A stretch of 8,031 bases of DNA, taken from the NCBI GenBank assembly GCA_003526525.1, contig DPVV01000234.1, forward strand, positions 1-8,031, given 5' to 3'. A model generated the notes under the pieces. That model was not told the DNA's origin. It worked only from the letters and a program-made list of their open reading frames with translations, and made no database searches. The DNA is from Lachnoclostridium phytofermentans (GTDB taxonomy: Bacteria > Bacillota > Clostridia > Lachnospirales > Lachnospiraceae). Each line of letters opens with the position of its first letter. The stretch's first letter is position 1. Below, one piece after another: positions 1-6,990 of the stretch. A program made the position numbers and the translations under genes.

Positions 1-13
1 GATTTTGTAATTT

Positions 14-93
14 AACCTCATCAGGGAAGTCCCCCGCTTCTGTAAGCGGGGGTAAGAACTTGCCTGTTTTAAAATGCCATGGAAAATGAGGTT
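14..93. other. Nested multi-helix structured element (possible IS200/IS605 right end or structured RNA)
   Basis: Three pairings nest inside one another. The outer helix is AACCTCAT (14-21) with ATGAGGTT (86-93), 8 bp perfect. A middle helix pairs CAGG (22-25) with CCTG (63-66) and, after a G/G mismatch, AAGT (27-30) with ACTT (58-61). The inner hairpin is CCCCCGCTT (31-39) with AAGCGGGGG (44-52), closed by a CTGT loop. Helices 22-39 and 44-66 stack almost continuously, with TAAGA (53-57) bulged; 67-85 is unpaired. No T-run follows, so it does not look like an intrinsic terminator. The first 15 bases read D-F-V-I-stop in frame 1, so a protein could end immediately before the structure. A GC-rich subterminal hairpin right after a stop recalls the right ends of IS200/IS605 TnpB elements, but no tnpB is visible. 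The pairing is directly seen; the identity is inference. Strand is unassigned because both strands can fold. Confidence 0.4.
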
Positions 94-179
94 ATGAGCT
101 GGTAGCGTAAGCGAATTGCAAATATCCGCTTTGACTTTCATTAAGAATATAAAAACAAGAAAATTCATGAGGAAAATCA

Positions 180-1034
180 ATGATAGAAAACTTAGAACAA
201 GAAAATATAAAAAATAGACAAAAGAGGATGGTAGTTATTAATGACTTGGCATGTTATGGCCGTTGTGCACTTGTTGTTTCCATACCAATAATATCAGCTA
301 TGGGAATTGAATGTTGCCCGATACCAACTGTTGTTTTATCTACCAATGGTGCATTTGAAGGGGTAGTGTCAAGGGATATGGCTTCGTTTCAGGACGAAGC
401 ATTTCAACATTTTCATTCGTTAGATATTAATTTTGATGGTGCAAGTAGTGGTTTTCATAACAATATCAATCAATTACAAGCAACTGAAAATTTCTTTAAA
501 GGTCTACGAAACTCTGATAAGCAGACCTTGATTTTTGTTGACCCTATTATGGGGGATCATGGAAAGTTGTATTCGGTATCTACGGAAGAGGTTTGTGTAG
601 GATATCAAAGGCTCCTATCCTATGCAGATGTAGTCACACCAAACCTAACCGAATGTTGTAGATTATTAGAGCTACCATATCCAAAAGAAACCCTAACGCA
701 GGAAGAGTTAAGTTTGATGCTTCAGAAATTACATGAACTAGGACCGAAATATATCGTAATTACTGGACTTGACTACGGAGATCATATTGGAAATATGGTT
801 TCAGATGGTAAAAACACAGAGTTAATCATGACGCCTCGTATTGGAAAAGAGCGTAGTGGTACTGGTGATGTATTTATGTCTGTGCTAGCAGGAAGTATGG
901 TTTTAGGAGCGACTTTTAGAGAAGCAGTAAAAAAGTCAGTAGAGTTTTTATCAAAAACTCTTACGGTAACACAAGGATTTGACATTTCATCGAGAAATGG
1001 TGTGTGTTTTGAGTTGTGTCTAAAAGATTTATAA
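180..1034 (+). CDS. Pyridoxamine/pyridoxine kinase-like protein (ribokinase superfamily)
   Basis: 284 aa, the usual size for PdxK/PdxY-type kinases, which phosphorylate pyridoxal, pyridoxine or pyridoxamine with ATP in the B6 salvage pathway in the cytosol. The N-terminal block NDLACYGRCALVVSIPIISA (residues 21-40) matches the family opening. DPIMGDHGKLY (121-131), TPNLTE (153-158) and the catalytic anion-hole motif GTGD (227-230) are all present. ATG 180 is chosen because GAGGA at 169-173 sits 6 nt upstream. Met17 would match the shorter N-terminus typical of the family, so the first 16 charged residues are an extension. Oddities: the usual substrate-loop STHTGGF is replaced by STNGAF (54-59), and the usual Gly-Tyr-Leu-Gly stretch reads GFHNN (91-95), so the vitamer specificity is uncertain. 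It appears monocistronic, with a strong terminator behind it. The superfamily call is firm and the exact substrate is not. Confidence 0.85.
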   Translation: MIENLEQENIKNRQKRMVVINDLACYGRCALVVSIPIISAMGIECCPIPTVVLSTNGAFEGVVSRDMASFQDEAFQHFHSLDINFDGASSGFHNNINQLQATENFFKGLRNSDKQTLIFVDPIMGDHGKLYSVSTEEVCVGYQRLLSYADVVTPNLTECCRLLELPYPKETLTQEELSLMLQKLHELGPKYIVITGLDYGDHIGNMVSDGKNTELIMTPRIGKERSGTGDVFMSVLAGSMVLGATFREAVKKSVEFLSKTLTVTQGFDISSRNGVCFELCLKDL

Positions 1035-1041
1035 TTTATAA

Positions 1042-1100
1042 GAGCTCTTAAGATTAGATTGGCAAAACGTCAATTTAATCTCTTAGGGCTCATTTTCTTT
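1042..1100 (+). terminator. Rho-independent terminator after the kinase gene
   Basis: A long imperfect stem begins 8 bases after the stop codon. GAGCTCT (1042-1048) pairs with the GGGCTC side ending at 1091 (one wobble). The stem continues through AAG and ATTA segments with small bulges, then closes with TTGGC against GTCAA around an AAAAC loop. It is followed by ATTTTCTTT. It separates the kinase transcript from the downstream operon. Confidence 0.8.
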
Positions 1101-1193
1101 AATTAAGCTAGTTGTTTGTTATATATAATTTATTCATGCATTTTTTCTTTTCGTTTTGAGAAACACTAGAAAGAGAAGTGCAGAAAGATTTAT

Positions 1194-1222
1194 TTGATAA
1201 AACGGGGATAATATGGTAAATT
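1194..1222 (+). promoter_or_regulatory. Predicted sigma-A promoter of the moxR operon
   Basis: TTGATA (1194-1199, 5 of 6 to the -35 consensus) is followed after exactly 17 bp by TAAATT (1217-1222, 4 of 6 to the -10). A TGn extension (1214-1216) lies directly before the -10. Transcription would start near 1229-1231. It lies downstream of the kinase terminator and upstream of the first operon gene. GATAAT at 1207-1212 is an alternative -10 with no good partner. Confidence 0.5.
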
Positions 1223-1229
1223 TGTTTTA

Positions 1230-1247
1230 TATGTTTTGTAAAACATA
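1230..1247. promoter_or_regulatory. 18-bp palindrome at the expected transcription start (candidate operator)
   Basis: TATGTTTT (1230-1237) is the exact reverse complement of AAAACATA (1240-1247), with GT between. It lies 7 bp past the predicted -10, so a bound dimer would block initiation or early elongation of the moxR operon. The 2-nt centre makes a tight RNA hairpin poor, which favours a DNA-binding site. The symmetry is seen; the function is inferred. AT-rich palindromes also arise by chance. Confidence 0.3.
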
Positions 1248-1272
1248 GGAAATGTAATCTTAGGAGGGTCGT

Positions 1273-2223
1273 ATGGAACAATATGTGAATAAATCGCAGC
1301 AAATAATAGATGAAATACGTAAAGTAGTTATTGGAAAAGATGAGATCATTCGAAAAGTATTAACTGCTATTTTAGCAAAAGGTCATATTTTAATTGAGGA
1401 CATCCCTGGAGTTGGGAAAACAACACTTGCATTGGCATTTTCAAAGGCTATGGATTTAAACTATCATCGTATGCAATTTACACCGGATGTTCTTCCTTCT
1501 GATGTTCTTGGATTTCATATTTATGAAAAAAATAGTTTAGAACCACGTTTTAAAGAGGGAAGTGTTTTTTGTAATCTCTTTTTGGCAGATGAAATCAACC
1601 GAACATCCTCAAAGACTCAATCTGCTTTGCTAGAAGTTATGGAAGAAGGCAGTGCTACCGTTGATAGTATTACAAGAGAAATTCCAAAACCTTTTGTTGT
1701 TATAGCTACTCAAAATCCAATTGGATCTGTAGGTACGCAGATGTTACCAGAATCTCAAATGGATCGATTTATGGTTCGCTTGTCGATGGGATATCCAGAT
1801 ATCCGAAGTGAAGTTGAAATTCTAAAGGGTAGGAATACCAATGATCCGCTTAATATGGTGGATGGTGTAATAGATGCAGCAGAATTAGTATCCATACAAC
1901 ATGTTGTGGAACAAATTTTTGTTCATGATGCGGTTTATGAATATATAGCGAAACTGGTTCTTAAGACACGAGAACATGATTTAATTGCCCTTGGGGTCAG
2001 TCCAAGGGGTACCTTAGCATTAACTTCTATGTCAAAAGCATATGCCTTCTTGAGTGGAAGAACCTATGTAATTCCGGATGATGTAATAGCTATATTTCGA
2101 GATGTGACAATGCATCGAATGCTATTGAAACCAAAAGCTAGGGTTAGCAATGTAACTATGGAGGCGGTTATCGAACAGATATTAAATACAGTGTCTGCTC
2201 CTAAGTTAGTTGTGAAGCGTTAA
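1273..2223 (+). CDS. MoxR-family AAA+ ATPase
   Basis: 316 aa, typical for the family. MoxR proteins are cytoplasmic AAA+ ATPases thought to act as chaperones that remodel or activate partner proteins, often encoded beside DUF58 and transglutaminase or VWA proteins. Visible motifs in order: Walker A DIPGVGKTT (43-51); Walker B LADEINR (104-110); sensor 1 ATQNP (145-149); MDRF with a probable arginine finger (163-166); sensor 2-type GVSPRG (241-246). The C-terminal lid follows. All ATPase residues look intact. The ATG at 1273 has AGGAGG (1262-1267) 5 nt upstream. It is the first gene of the operon, and its stop is 12 bp before the DUF58 start. The fold is certain; the client is presumably one or both downstream membrane proteins, which is inference from context. 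Confidence 0.95.
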   Translation: MEQYVNKSQQIIDEIRKVVIGKDEIIRKVLTAILAKGHILIEDIPGVGKTTLALAFSKAMDLNYHRMQFTPDVLPSDVLGFHIYEKNSLEPRFKEGSVFCNLFLADEINRTSSKTQSALLEVMEEGSATVDSITREIPKPFVVIATQNPIGSVGTQMLPESQMDRFMVRLSMGYPDIRSEVEILKGRNTNDPLNMVDGVIDAAELVSIQHVVEQIFVHDAVYEYIAKLVLKTREHDLIALGVSPRGTLALTSMSKAYAFLSGRTYVIPDDVIAIFRDVTMHRMLLKPKARVSNVTMEAVIEQILNTVSAPKLVVKR

Positions 2224-2235
2224 TGGAGGACAAGC

Positions 2236-3450
2236 ATGGTACGTACAAAAATCGGATATCTCCTAATAGTATCTCTCTTAGGATTGTTGTCCATTCTTTA
2301 TGATGAATATATTATGATGTTCGTTTTCCTCACAGTGTTAATCATACCTATTTTACTGTGGATAATAATGCTCTACTTGCGTAAGTTTGTGGATATTTCT
2401 CTAACCTGTGATAGTTCTATCGTACAAAAAGGAGCTCCTTATGAACTGGCAATACAAATAACAAATCGTTCTTTTTTTCCAGTATCACTAATCAAAATGA
2501 CGTTGTCATATCAAAATCAATTGGAAGGGATACAAAAAGAGGAGAAGATGATTGCTGTTGTAGATTCTTCGTGTGAGCAAAAACATACATTTACAATGGC
2601 GTCAGATTATTGCGGGATTTTACAGTATACATTAAAGAATGTTAAGTTATATGATTTTTTGGGACTTTGGTGTGTTAGAAAAAAGGCCAGGGAGGAATTA
2701 TCAATTACTGTCCTTCCAAATATTCATGTTATTGAGGAGTCTATAGTTTTAGATAATCCAAGTGTATTAGTAGAGAGTGAATTATTCTCCTCCACACAAA
2801 GCGGGGATGATGTATCAGAAATATTTGGAATAAAAGACTATGAGTATGGTGACAAAATGAACCGTATTCATTGGAAGTTGAGTCTAAAAGAAGATAAGTT
2901 AATGGTAAAGCAGTATGGCTTACCTATCAATTGTTCCGTCGCTATATTTTTTGATACTCATTATGAAATAAAGGATGGGATTCCTTCTATTCTGCCAATG
3001 GAATACCTAGATAGGATGATGGAGACCATGGTCTCGTTATCCTTTTCTATGATTATGCAAAAACAGATTCATTTTCTAGTCTGGCATGACGCTGTTAAGA
3101 ATATTTGTAAGAGATTTCGCATTGAAAATGAAGAAGATCTTTATGAGGTTTTGGCTGTTCTTTTTACACATAGTCGTCTTCCACAAGAAAAGGGCTTAGC
3201 AATTTATCATGAAGCACAGTATAGCAAGGAGCAGTATACGAACATTTTTTATTTGGCAGGTATGGAAATAAAGGATACTACAGAGGCGATGGCAAGGAGT
3301 CGAAAGAATGCCTGGACTCACTTTATTTACATGCAAAATAATCAAACTGAATTCGTGGCGCTTGAGCAAGGGGTGACAGCGTCTTTTCTTTCTGCTGAGA
3401 ATCTTTATATGGAACTTAGAATGCTACCAGGGGAATGGAGGGGGAAATAG
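2236..3450 (+). CDS. DUF58 domain-containing membrane protein
   Basis: 404 aa. Two hydrophobic segments at residues 7-21 and 25-48 form an N-terminal membrane hairpin. A beta-rich stretch follows (about 52-165), then the DUF58 signature around residues 197-227, including DYEYGDKMNRIHWK and LMVKQY. This is the family's usual Y-x-x-G-D-x-x-R-x-I-x-W-K pattern. Residues 232-245 (CSVAIFFDTHYE) resemble the start of a VWA-like fold, with an Asp at position 240, as reported for DUF58 proteins; the full metal-binding site is not evident. The biochemical role of the family is not established. GGAGG (2225-2229) lies 6 nt before the ATG. The gene is 12 bp after moxR, and its stop abuts the next start codon, so the three proteins are likely made together. 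The family call is strong; the function is unknown beyond association with MoxR and transglutaminase. Confidence 0.9.
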   Translation: MVRTKIGYLLIVSLLGLLSILYDEYIMMFVFLTVLIIPILLWIIMLYLRKFVDISLTCDSSIVQKGAPYELAIQITNRSFFPVSLIKMTLSYQNQLEGIQKEEKMIAVVDSSCEQKHTFTMASDYCGILQYTLKNVKLYDFLGLWCVRKKAREELSITVLPNIHVIEESIVLDNPSVLVESELFSSTQSGDDVSEIFGIKDYEYGDKMNRIHWKLSLKEDKLMVKQYGLPINCSVAIFFDTHYEIKDGIPSILPMEYLDRMMETMVSLSFSMIMQKQIHFLVWHDAVKNICKRFRIENEEDLYEVLAVLFTHSRLPQEKGLAIYHEAQYSKEQYTNIFYLAGMEIKDTTEAMARSRKNAWTHFIYMQNNQTEFVALEQGVTASFLSAENLYMELRMLPGEWRGK

Positions 3451-6063
3451 TTGGGACATAAGAAAAATACTTCAACAAGCATCCGCATTTATGATAGCAT
3501 TCGAGTTTCGTCAAATCGTTCTGGAAAGAAACTATGGTGGAACTGGATACTAGAATATATGATTGTATTCACTGGAGCTGCTTCAGTTATATATGGTTTT
3601 GCTACAGCTCTTTCTTTACCACTAAAGCATGATACCTTAATCTTCTGCGGTCTGCTACTAACCGGTCTTTTTCTGGGACTATGGGAAGGAGGTAAAATAG
3701 CTCGCTATGCGTGGCCAGTTAGTTTTGTAATTGCTACCTATGTGATATGGAAGTTTATTGATGTAATAGTGAATGGATTCTTTTATATAGAGAATGCAAT
3801 TTTAAGACAGCTCAATCAGTATTTTGGCTTACAGCTTTATCTGTATGTTGCAAAAGGGGATCAGCGCTTGTGCGTTACTTCCTTTCTCTTAGTGGTATTT
3901 GCTCTTCTTATACTTATATTATCACTTATTGTATGGAAGCGCTGTACTCGTTTCGCATATCTTTTTCTTGTTATTGTGGTATATGGCTCAATTTTGTTAC
4001 TCGGAATTGTACCACCTTGGAGACCGTTACTACTCACTTTATTAGTAGTTTATTCCGTTGAATCAATGGACTATATTCCTGTTTCTATGCATAAATTTAA
4101 TCGAAAGAACAAGCAGGACAGAATCGGGGTTGAGGGGAAAAAACAAGCAGTACGAGTAAAATCCGCTCTTATAATATGCGTGGTGACTTTAGTTTCTATG
4201 TTTCTTGGATATAGTCTACTTTCACCGAAATATTACGAAAAAAATATTAATTTGAAAGAATCAAAAGTTAAAATACAAAATTTTTTGAATGATTTTTCCT
4301 ATGAAGATACCTTGGAAATGCTACGGAACAAATTTGGTGAGATTCCTTTTATTAAAAATAAAGAAAAAGTTTCTGGCGGACTTAATAGTGGTAAGATAAA
4401 TCAGGTTTCTAAAGTTGAGTTCACAAAGGAAACTGCACTTCGTCTAACACTTAGTCAGGATTTTAACTGGGGTTATTTAAAGGGTTATTCTGGAGTATCT
4501 TATGGGGAAGATCATTGGGGGGATTTATCAGATAAAGATCAGATACGTTATGAAAAATTACAGGAAAAATATCATGAAAGGTTTAATGGAGACGATTTAA
4601 CTGCACAGCTTCTTGGGATACTTTTTAACGTAGAATATAATTTAAATGGGCAATCACTGAGTTCGGCATTTAATTTGCAAGCCGATTTACAAAGTATGAC
4701 AATTGAACATGTGAATGCGAACGATAAGTTCCTTTATGCCCCGTATTTCGTACAACATTCCTTGATGGGTGGGGTAACTTCGGTAGGAGATCAGTACTTT
4801 CGTCCGTTACAGCCGCAGGATAATTATGAAGTTTTAAACATCTATCATCTTCGTGGTTACTATGATCTGATTGGTATTGCCTTAGAATTAAGTTTCATTA
4901 CAGATAGTATAGCTGGATATCCTGAAGATAGTGTGTCATCGATATGGACTTATGAAAAAGATTATCGCGAGTTTGTTTATGATGTTTATACAAAAATGCC
5001 AAGTAAGGGGTTATCACGACTTAAAAATTTAACCTTTCCATCGGACGCGGCAGGTAATACTAGAAAACTAGAAATAATAAGTAGCGTTATCTCTTACCTC
5101 AATCGAAATACGAATTATTCTCTGACTCCTGGGCTAGTACCAAAGGGAGAAGATTATGTAGAATATTTTTTATTCGATAATAAGGTAGGGTATTGCGCGC
5201 ATTATGCATCCTCTGCTGTTCTTATGCTGCGAAATAACGGAGTTCCTGCACGTTATGTAGAAGTATATATCTTAACCCAGGAAGATATGAATAATGGAGT
5301 TTACCCAGACACACCTGCAGGGAAAGATGGATATAAGATTGTTGATATTAAGGATACCAATGCCCATGCATGGGTAGAGGTGTATTTTGATGGTATCGGA
5401 TGGCTGCCTATTGAATTTACAAAAGGTTATAGTAACTCAGGTATATCTGAAATATTACCAGAGGTAAATGAAGATAAGCTTACACCAACAGCCACGACAG
5501 CGCCAACAAATACACCAACAAGTACAGTAAAACCGAAACCTACGGCAACTGATACTCCAAAACCTACGAAATCAGCCACTACTCCGCCTAAGCAAAATGG
5601 GACAGAAGAAGTGCAGGAAATATCAAGAAAAGAATTACCATGGTATGTTTCTTTGATCTTATGGATAATTGCAACAATTGCAGTAATCGCTATTTTATTT
5701 TATCTAAGGTATCGACTGATCTGGCTTCAAAGATCCACAAAGCTAAAAAAAGGATCATACCAAAGAAGAGTTTTAGCGTGTTATCAAGAGATTGAAGATA
5801 TACTTGACTATCTAGGGTATGAAAAACGAAATACCACGTCTTATCAAGATTATGCGATTGAAATAGAGAAATTATGTCCATCGCTTCCGAAAGGGTATCA
5901 ACGTGTGGTACTGATTGCTTTGCGTGCAAGATTCTCGAAAATTGAGATAACGGAAAAAGAGCATTCCTTTGTTCTGCTATATTACCGAGACACTAGAGTC
6001 AGAATATTTGAAGAAAAACATGCTATAAAGAGATTTTTCTTAAAATACTGGAAATGTTTATAA
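3451..6063 (+). CDS. Membrane transglutaminase-like protein with TgpA-type architecture
   Basis: 870 aa, starting at TTG directly after the DUF58 stop; GGAGG (3437-3441) is 9 nt upstream, indicating translational coupling. Likely helices are at about 34-54, 61-78, 86-107, 141-162, 167-187, 190-205 and 238-257. Basic loops (EGGKIAR, WKRCTR, HKFNRKNK) fall on alternate sides, so the positive-inside rule places residues 258-728 outside the cell. The transglutaminase core has the catalytic Cys582 in VGYCAHYAS and His639 in NAHAWVEVY. GWLPIEFTKGY (650-660) puts Glu655 where the third catalytic Asp usually stands. A Thr/Pro-rich stalk (678-714) leads to helix 8 (about 730-752) and a cytoplasmic tail resembling the DUF4129 end of TgpA proteins. 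It could be a peptidase, a crosslinking enzyme or a cell-wall enzyme; the substrate is unknown. It is the last gene of the operon, with no clear hairpin terminator behind it. Confidence 0.9.
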   Translation: MGHKKNTSTSIRIYDSIRVSSNRSGKKLWWNWILEYMIVFTGAASVIYGFATALSLPLKHDTLIFCGLLLTGLFLGLWEGGKIARYAWPVSFVIATYVIWKFIDVIVNGFFYIENAILRQLNQYFGLQLYLYVAKGDQRLCVTSFLLVVFALLILILSLIVWKRCTRFAYLFLVIVVYGSILLLGIVPPWRPLLLTLLVVYSVESMDYIPVSMHKFNRKNKQDRIGVEGKKQAVRVKSALIICVVTLVSMFLGYSLLSPKYYEKNINLKESKVKIQNFLNDFSYEDTLEMLRNKFGEIPFIKNKEKVSGGLNSGKINQVSKVEFTKETALRLTLSQDFNWGYLKGYSGVSYGEDHWGDLSDKDQIRYEKLQEKYHERFNGDDLTAQLLGILFNVEYNLNGQSLSSAFNLQADLQSMTIEHVNANDKFLYAPYFVQHSLMGGVTSVGDQYFRPLQPQDNYEVLNIYHLRGYYDLIGIALELSFITDSIAGYPEDSVSSIWTYEKDYREFVYDVYTKMPSKGLSRLKNLTFPSDAAGNTRKLEIISSVISYLNRNTNYSLTPGLVPKGEDYVEYFLFDNKVGYCAHYASSAVLMLRNNGVPARYVEVYILTQEDMNNGVYPDTPAGKDGYKIVDIKDTNAHAWVEVYFDGIGWLPIEFTKGYSNSGISEILPEVNEDKLTPTATTAPTNTPTSTVKPKPTATDTPKPTKSATTPPKQNGTEEVQEISRKELPWYVSLILWIIATIAVIAILFYLRYRLIWLQRSTKLKKGSYQRRVLACYQEIEDILDYLGYEKRNTTSYQDYAIEIEKLCPSLPKGYQRVVLIALRARFSKIEITEKEHSFVLLYYRDTRVRIFEEKHAIKRFFLKYWKCL
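5482..5592 (+). repeat. Thr/Pro-rich stalk-encoding segment in the transglutaminase gene
   Basis: Residues 678-714 are dominated by Thr, Pro, Lys and Ala, with recurring TPT, PTAT and KPT units encoded by degenerate ACACCAACA-like triplets. It lies between the catalytic domain and the last membrane helix, so it should act as a flexible extracytoplasmic spacer across the cell wall. Such low-complexity tracts often vary in length between strains. Confidence 0.7.
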
Positions 6064-6090
6064 AAACAGGTATAATTCTTGCTATATTTA

Positions 6091-6099
6091 TGTTATAAT
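6091..6099 (+). promoter_or_regulatory. Extended -10 promoter for the cytidylate kinase-like gene
   Basis: A perfect TATAAT (6094-6099) is preceded by TGT (6091-6093), the extended -10 motif. No good -35 box lies 16-18 bp upstream, which fits an extended -10 promoter. It would give a 5' leader of about 60 nt before the ATG at 6167. No terminator separates it from the upstream operon, so some read-through is possible. Confidence 0.6.
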
Positions 6100-6166
6100 G
6101 TAGGTGAGAAATAGTCAAGTTGAAGCACTACACTAGACTTGCAATTTAATAGAATGGAGTGATAGT

Positions 6167-6784
6167 ATGAATAAGGTAATTACAATTAGCAGACAGTACG
6201 GCAGCGGTGGAAGAGAAATAGGAGCAAAGCTGGCCGCAAAGCTTTCGATACCGTTCTACGACAACGAGATTATCACTAGAGCAGCCAAGGAAAGTGGATT
6301 TGCAGAAGCCGCATTTGAGAATGCGGAGAATAAAGCAACGAACAGTTTGTTGTATTCGATTGCAATGGGGATGAATACGTATGGAAATCAAGAGTTAGGA
6401 TTTTCTCACCTATCCCTAGATGATCGGATCTACCTTGCGCAATCTGATGTAATAAGAAAGGTTGCGGCAGAAGGACCTTGTGTAATTGTTGGTCGTTGTG
6501 CTGACTATATTTTAAAAGATATGAAGAATGTAGTGAATGTCTTTATATGGGCAGATATACCATTTCGTATCAAGAGAGCAATTGAGGTGGAAAACTTATC
6601 ACCTAACAAAGCACAGGAAAATATCTTAAAAATTGATAAACGTCGAGCAAATTATTATAACTATCATGCATCCGAAAAATGGGGAAGGGTAGAAAATTAT
6701 CATTTATCATTAAAGAGCAGCTTTATTGGCATTGATAATTGCGTGGATTGCATAATCGAATTTCTAAATCATGCGCAGCAATAA
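6167..6784 (+). CDS. Cytidylate kinase-like family protein
   Basis: 205 aa, a normal length for the cytidylate kinase-like family that is abundant in Clostridia and distinct from the housekeeping Cmk. It is a cytoplasmic P-loop nucleotide kinase fold. ISRQYGSGGREIG (7-19) contains the P-loop, YDNEII (31-36) follows, VIVGRCADYIL (106-116) is the central motif, and DKRRANYYNY (157-166) is the lid-type Arg motif. YHLSLKSSFIGI (178-189) resembles the conserved C-terminal Y-x-L-x-x-x-S segment. GGAG (6156-6159) lies 7 nt before the ATG. The phosphate acceptor has not been established for most members, so CMP kinase activity should not be assumed. It stands alone between its own promoter and a hairpin about 80 bp downstream; the neighbours give no functional clue. 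Confidence 0.88.
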   Translation: MNKVITISRQYGSGGREIGAKLAAKLSIPFYDNEIITRAAKESGFAEAAFENAENKATNSLLYSIAMGMNTYGNQELGFSHLSLDDRIYLAQSDVIRKVAAEGPCVIVGRCADYILKDMKNVVNVFIWADIPFRIKRAIEVENLSPNKAQENILKIDKRRANYYNYHASEKWGRVENYHLSLKSSFIGIDNCVDCIIEFLNHAQQ

Positions 6785-6866
6785 GGAATATGGTAAGGAA
6801 AATTAGTACCTTATTATTAACTTATTAAAACACTACAGTATAAAAAATATAAAAATAAATAATGTT

Positions 6867-6905
6867 CCGGATGGTGAAGCGTTTTAATATCACCATCCGG
6901 TTATT
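6867..6905. terminator. Hairpin terminator after the cytidylate kinase-like gene
   Basis: CCGGATGGTGA (6867-6877) is the exact reverse complement of TCACCATCCGG (6890-6900): an 11-bp perfect stem with a 12-nt loop. The T-run after it is weak (TTATT). It ends the upstream transcript and insulates the ABC transporter promoter. The A-rich flank upstream gives some potential for bidirectional use. Confidence 0.7.
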
Positions 6906-6931
6906 CATGACAAGGAAAAGTTCGTGAAGAG

Positions 6932-6961
6932 TACTTTTTTTGGATAGTTGTTTAAAAAGTA
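6932..6961. repeat. AT-rich inverted repeat between terminator and promoter
   Basis: TACTTTTT (6932-6939) is the exact reverse complement of AAAAAGTA (6954-6961), with a 14-nt spacer. It might be a second weak hairpin or a protein site, but its low complexity makes chance plausible. No function is assigned. Confidence 0.25.
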
Positions 6962-6990
6962 ACACTTTATTTATAGGAATTAAGAAAAAT

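Noticed and set aside
31..52. Hairpin as a simple intrinsic terminator
   Set aside because: The stem is strong, but TAAGAACTTG follows instead of a T-run, and the arms continue into further nested pairing.
14..130. Known riboswitch upstream of the kinase (TPP, c-di-GMP, T-box)
   Set aside because: None of the conserved sequence cores that I would recognise for these classes is present.
1108..1302. 64-aa minus-strand ORF
   Set aside because: It spans the moxR operon promoter and RBS and has low-complexity sequence with no family resemblance and no good RBS; treated as chance.
5482..5592. Thr/Pro repeats as a CRISPR or minisatellite array
   Set aside because: The units are short, degenerate and in frame within a coding region, with no spacers; explained as a protein stalk.
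6146..6391. 81-aa minus-strand ORF over the cytidylate kinase-like gene
   Set aside because: Antisense shadow of a clearly recognised gene; its content has no motif of its own.
6871..6927. Possible 18-aa peptide starting inside the hairpin (MVKRFNITIRLFMTRKSS)
   Set aside because: No RBS, its start lies in the terminator stem, and the length is expected by chance.
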